Shown here: positions 5,516-5,892 of the stretch, one piece after another
How the letters are laid out: each line of letters opens with the position of its first letter
Position numbering within the stretch: the stretch's first letter is position 1
DNA from: Novosphingobium sp.
GTDB taxonomy: Bacteria > Pseudomonadota > Alphaproteobacteria > Sphingomonadales > Sphingomonadaceae
NCBI GenBank assembly: GCA_027490345.1
Contig: JAIXYF010000459.1
Location: 1-5,892, forward strand
Length of the DNA stretch: 5,892 nucleotides
Reading direction: 5' to 3'
The notes under the pieces: generated by a model
The model's input: only the letters and a program-made list of their open reading frames with translations
What the model was told of the DNA's origin: nothing
Database searches by the model: none
Program-made: the position numbers and the translations under genes

Positions 5516-5892
5516 TCAGTCGTCCGACTTGAGGAACGCCGGCACATGATCGCCGCCGCCTTCGCCGCCGCGCGGGCCACGATCACGGCCGCCGCCGCCA
5601 TCACGGCGCGGACCACGGTCACGACCGCCCGGGCCGCGACGATCACCGCGATCACCGCGATCCGGCCGGTCACCGCGCGGTTCACGCGGCTCGCGGGCCG
5701 GACGGGTATCTTCCAGTTCGGCACCGGTTTCCTGATCGACCACGCGCATCGACAGGCGAACCTTGCCGCGCGGATCGATCTCGAGAACCTTGACCTTCAC
5801 TTCCTGGCCTTCGGTCAGAACGTCGGTCACCTTCTCGACCCGCTCGTTGCGGATTTCTGAAACGTGGACCAGGCCGTCCTTGCCGCCCATGA
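5516..5892 (-). CDS. pnp: Polyribonucleotide nucleotidyltransferase (PNPase), C-terminal part
   Basis: The last 124 full codons are visible; the catalytic cores, KH domain and the start of S1 lie beyond the right edge. PNPase degrades RNA 3' to 5' by phosphorolysis and is part of the RNA degradosome in many bacteria. Visible residues 1-50 are the end of the S1 RNA-binding domain, with the PNPase-typical GGKDGLVHVSEI, RVEKVTDVL, EGQEVKVKVLEID and GKVRLSMR. After VDQETGAELE comes a disordered tail at about 61-113. It is very rich in Arg, Gly and Asp (RGDRGD, GGRDRGPR) and is followed by a short distinct end, HVPAFLKSDD. E. coli PNPase lacks such an RG-rich end; glycine-rich tails are common in alphaproteobacteria. 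The gene ends in its own strong terminator. Confidence 0.95.
   Translation of the reverse strand, partial: MGGKDGLVHVSEIRNERVEKVTDVLTEGQEVKVKVLEIDPRGKVRLSMRVVDQETGAELEDTRPAREPREPRGDRPDRGDRGDRRGPGGRDRGPRRDGGGGRDRGPRGGEGGGDHVPAFLKSDD
5640..5662. repeat. Nine-base tandem repeat in the pnp tail
   Basis: CGATCACCG occurs twice in tandem (5640-5648 and 5649-5657), followed by a partial third unit, CGATC. On the coding strand it encodes the Arg-Gly-Asp repeats of the PNPase tail. It is a likely slippage site for tail length change and is fully coding. Confidence 0.65.

Noticed and set aside
5580..5700. Repetitive GC-rich DNA resembling a repeat array or CRISPR
   Set aside because: Irregular triplet-based repetition explained by Arg-Gly-Asp coding; no constant repeats with unique spacers.
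5267..5860. Plus-strand open frame with Ala/Thr repeats opposite pnp
   Set aside because: The repeats are the antisense of the RG-rich PNPase tail, and the frame crosses the pnp terminator.

Overview
The window looks like core chromosome from a high-GC alphaproteobacterium, most likely a sphingomonad (Novosphingobium, Sphingobium or Erythrobacter type). This rests on a GcrA cell-cycle regulator (an alphaproteobacterial family), the codon and amino-acid style, and an RG-rich PNPase tail. The genus is inference. I see no mobile element, tRNA, rRNA, CRISPR array, phage gene or attachment site.

Layout from left to right. Positions 1-338 (minus) hold the N-terminal part of an ABC-2 type transporter permease that runs off the left edge. 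A 124 bp divergent intergenic region follows. Then come gcrA (463-1290, plus), a 105 bp gap with a weak hairpin and a possible promoter, and a soluble GGDEF diguanylate cyclase (1396-2559, plus). The cyclase converges with, and overlaps by 44 bp, a DUF3142-type lipoprotein gene (2516-3292, minus). That gene is joined by a 4 bp stop/start overlap to an upstream 702-residue exported helical-repeat protein (3289-5397, minus). A short spacer and a strong intrinsic terminator (5459-5487) separate this pair from the 3' end of pnp (5516-5892, minus), which runs off the right edge.

Three units can be read. The first is a possible plus-strand cell-cycle and second-messenger pair: gcrA, coding for a partner of sigma70 RNA polymerase at methylated GANTC promoters, followed by a c-di-GMP synthase with a degenerate inhibitory site. 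The second is a minus-strand envelope pair of unknown function: a secreted repeat protein and an outer-membrane-sorted lipoprotein, apparently translationally coupled. The third is pnp, closed by its own terminator. The envelope pair is the least understood part and the best candidate for an undescribed system. Everything else is recognisable housekeeping or regulatory content with lineage-specific twists.
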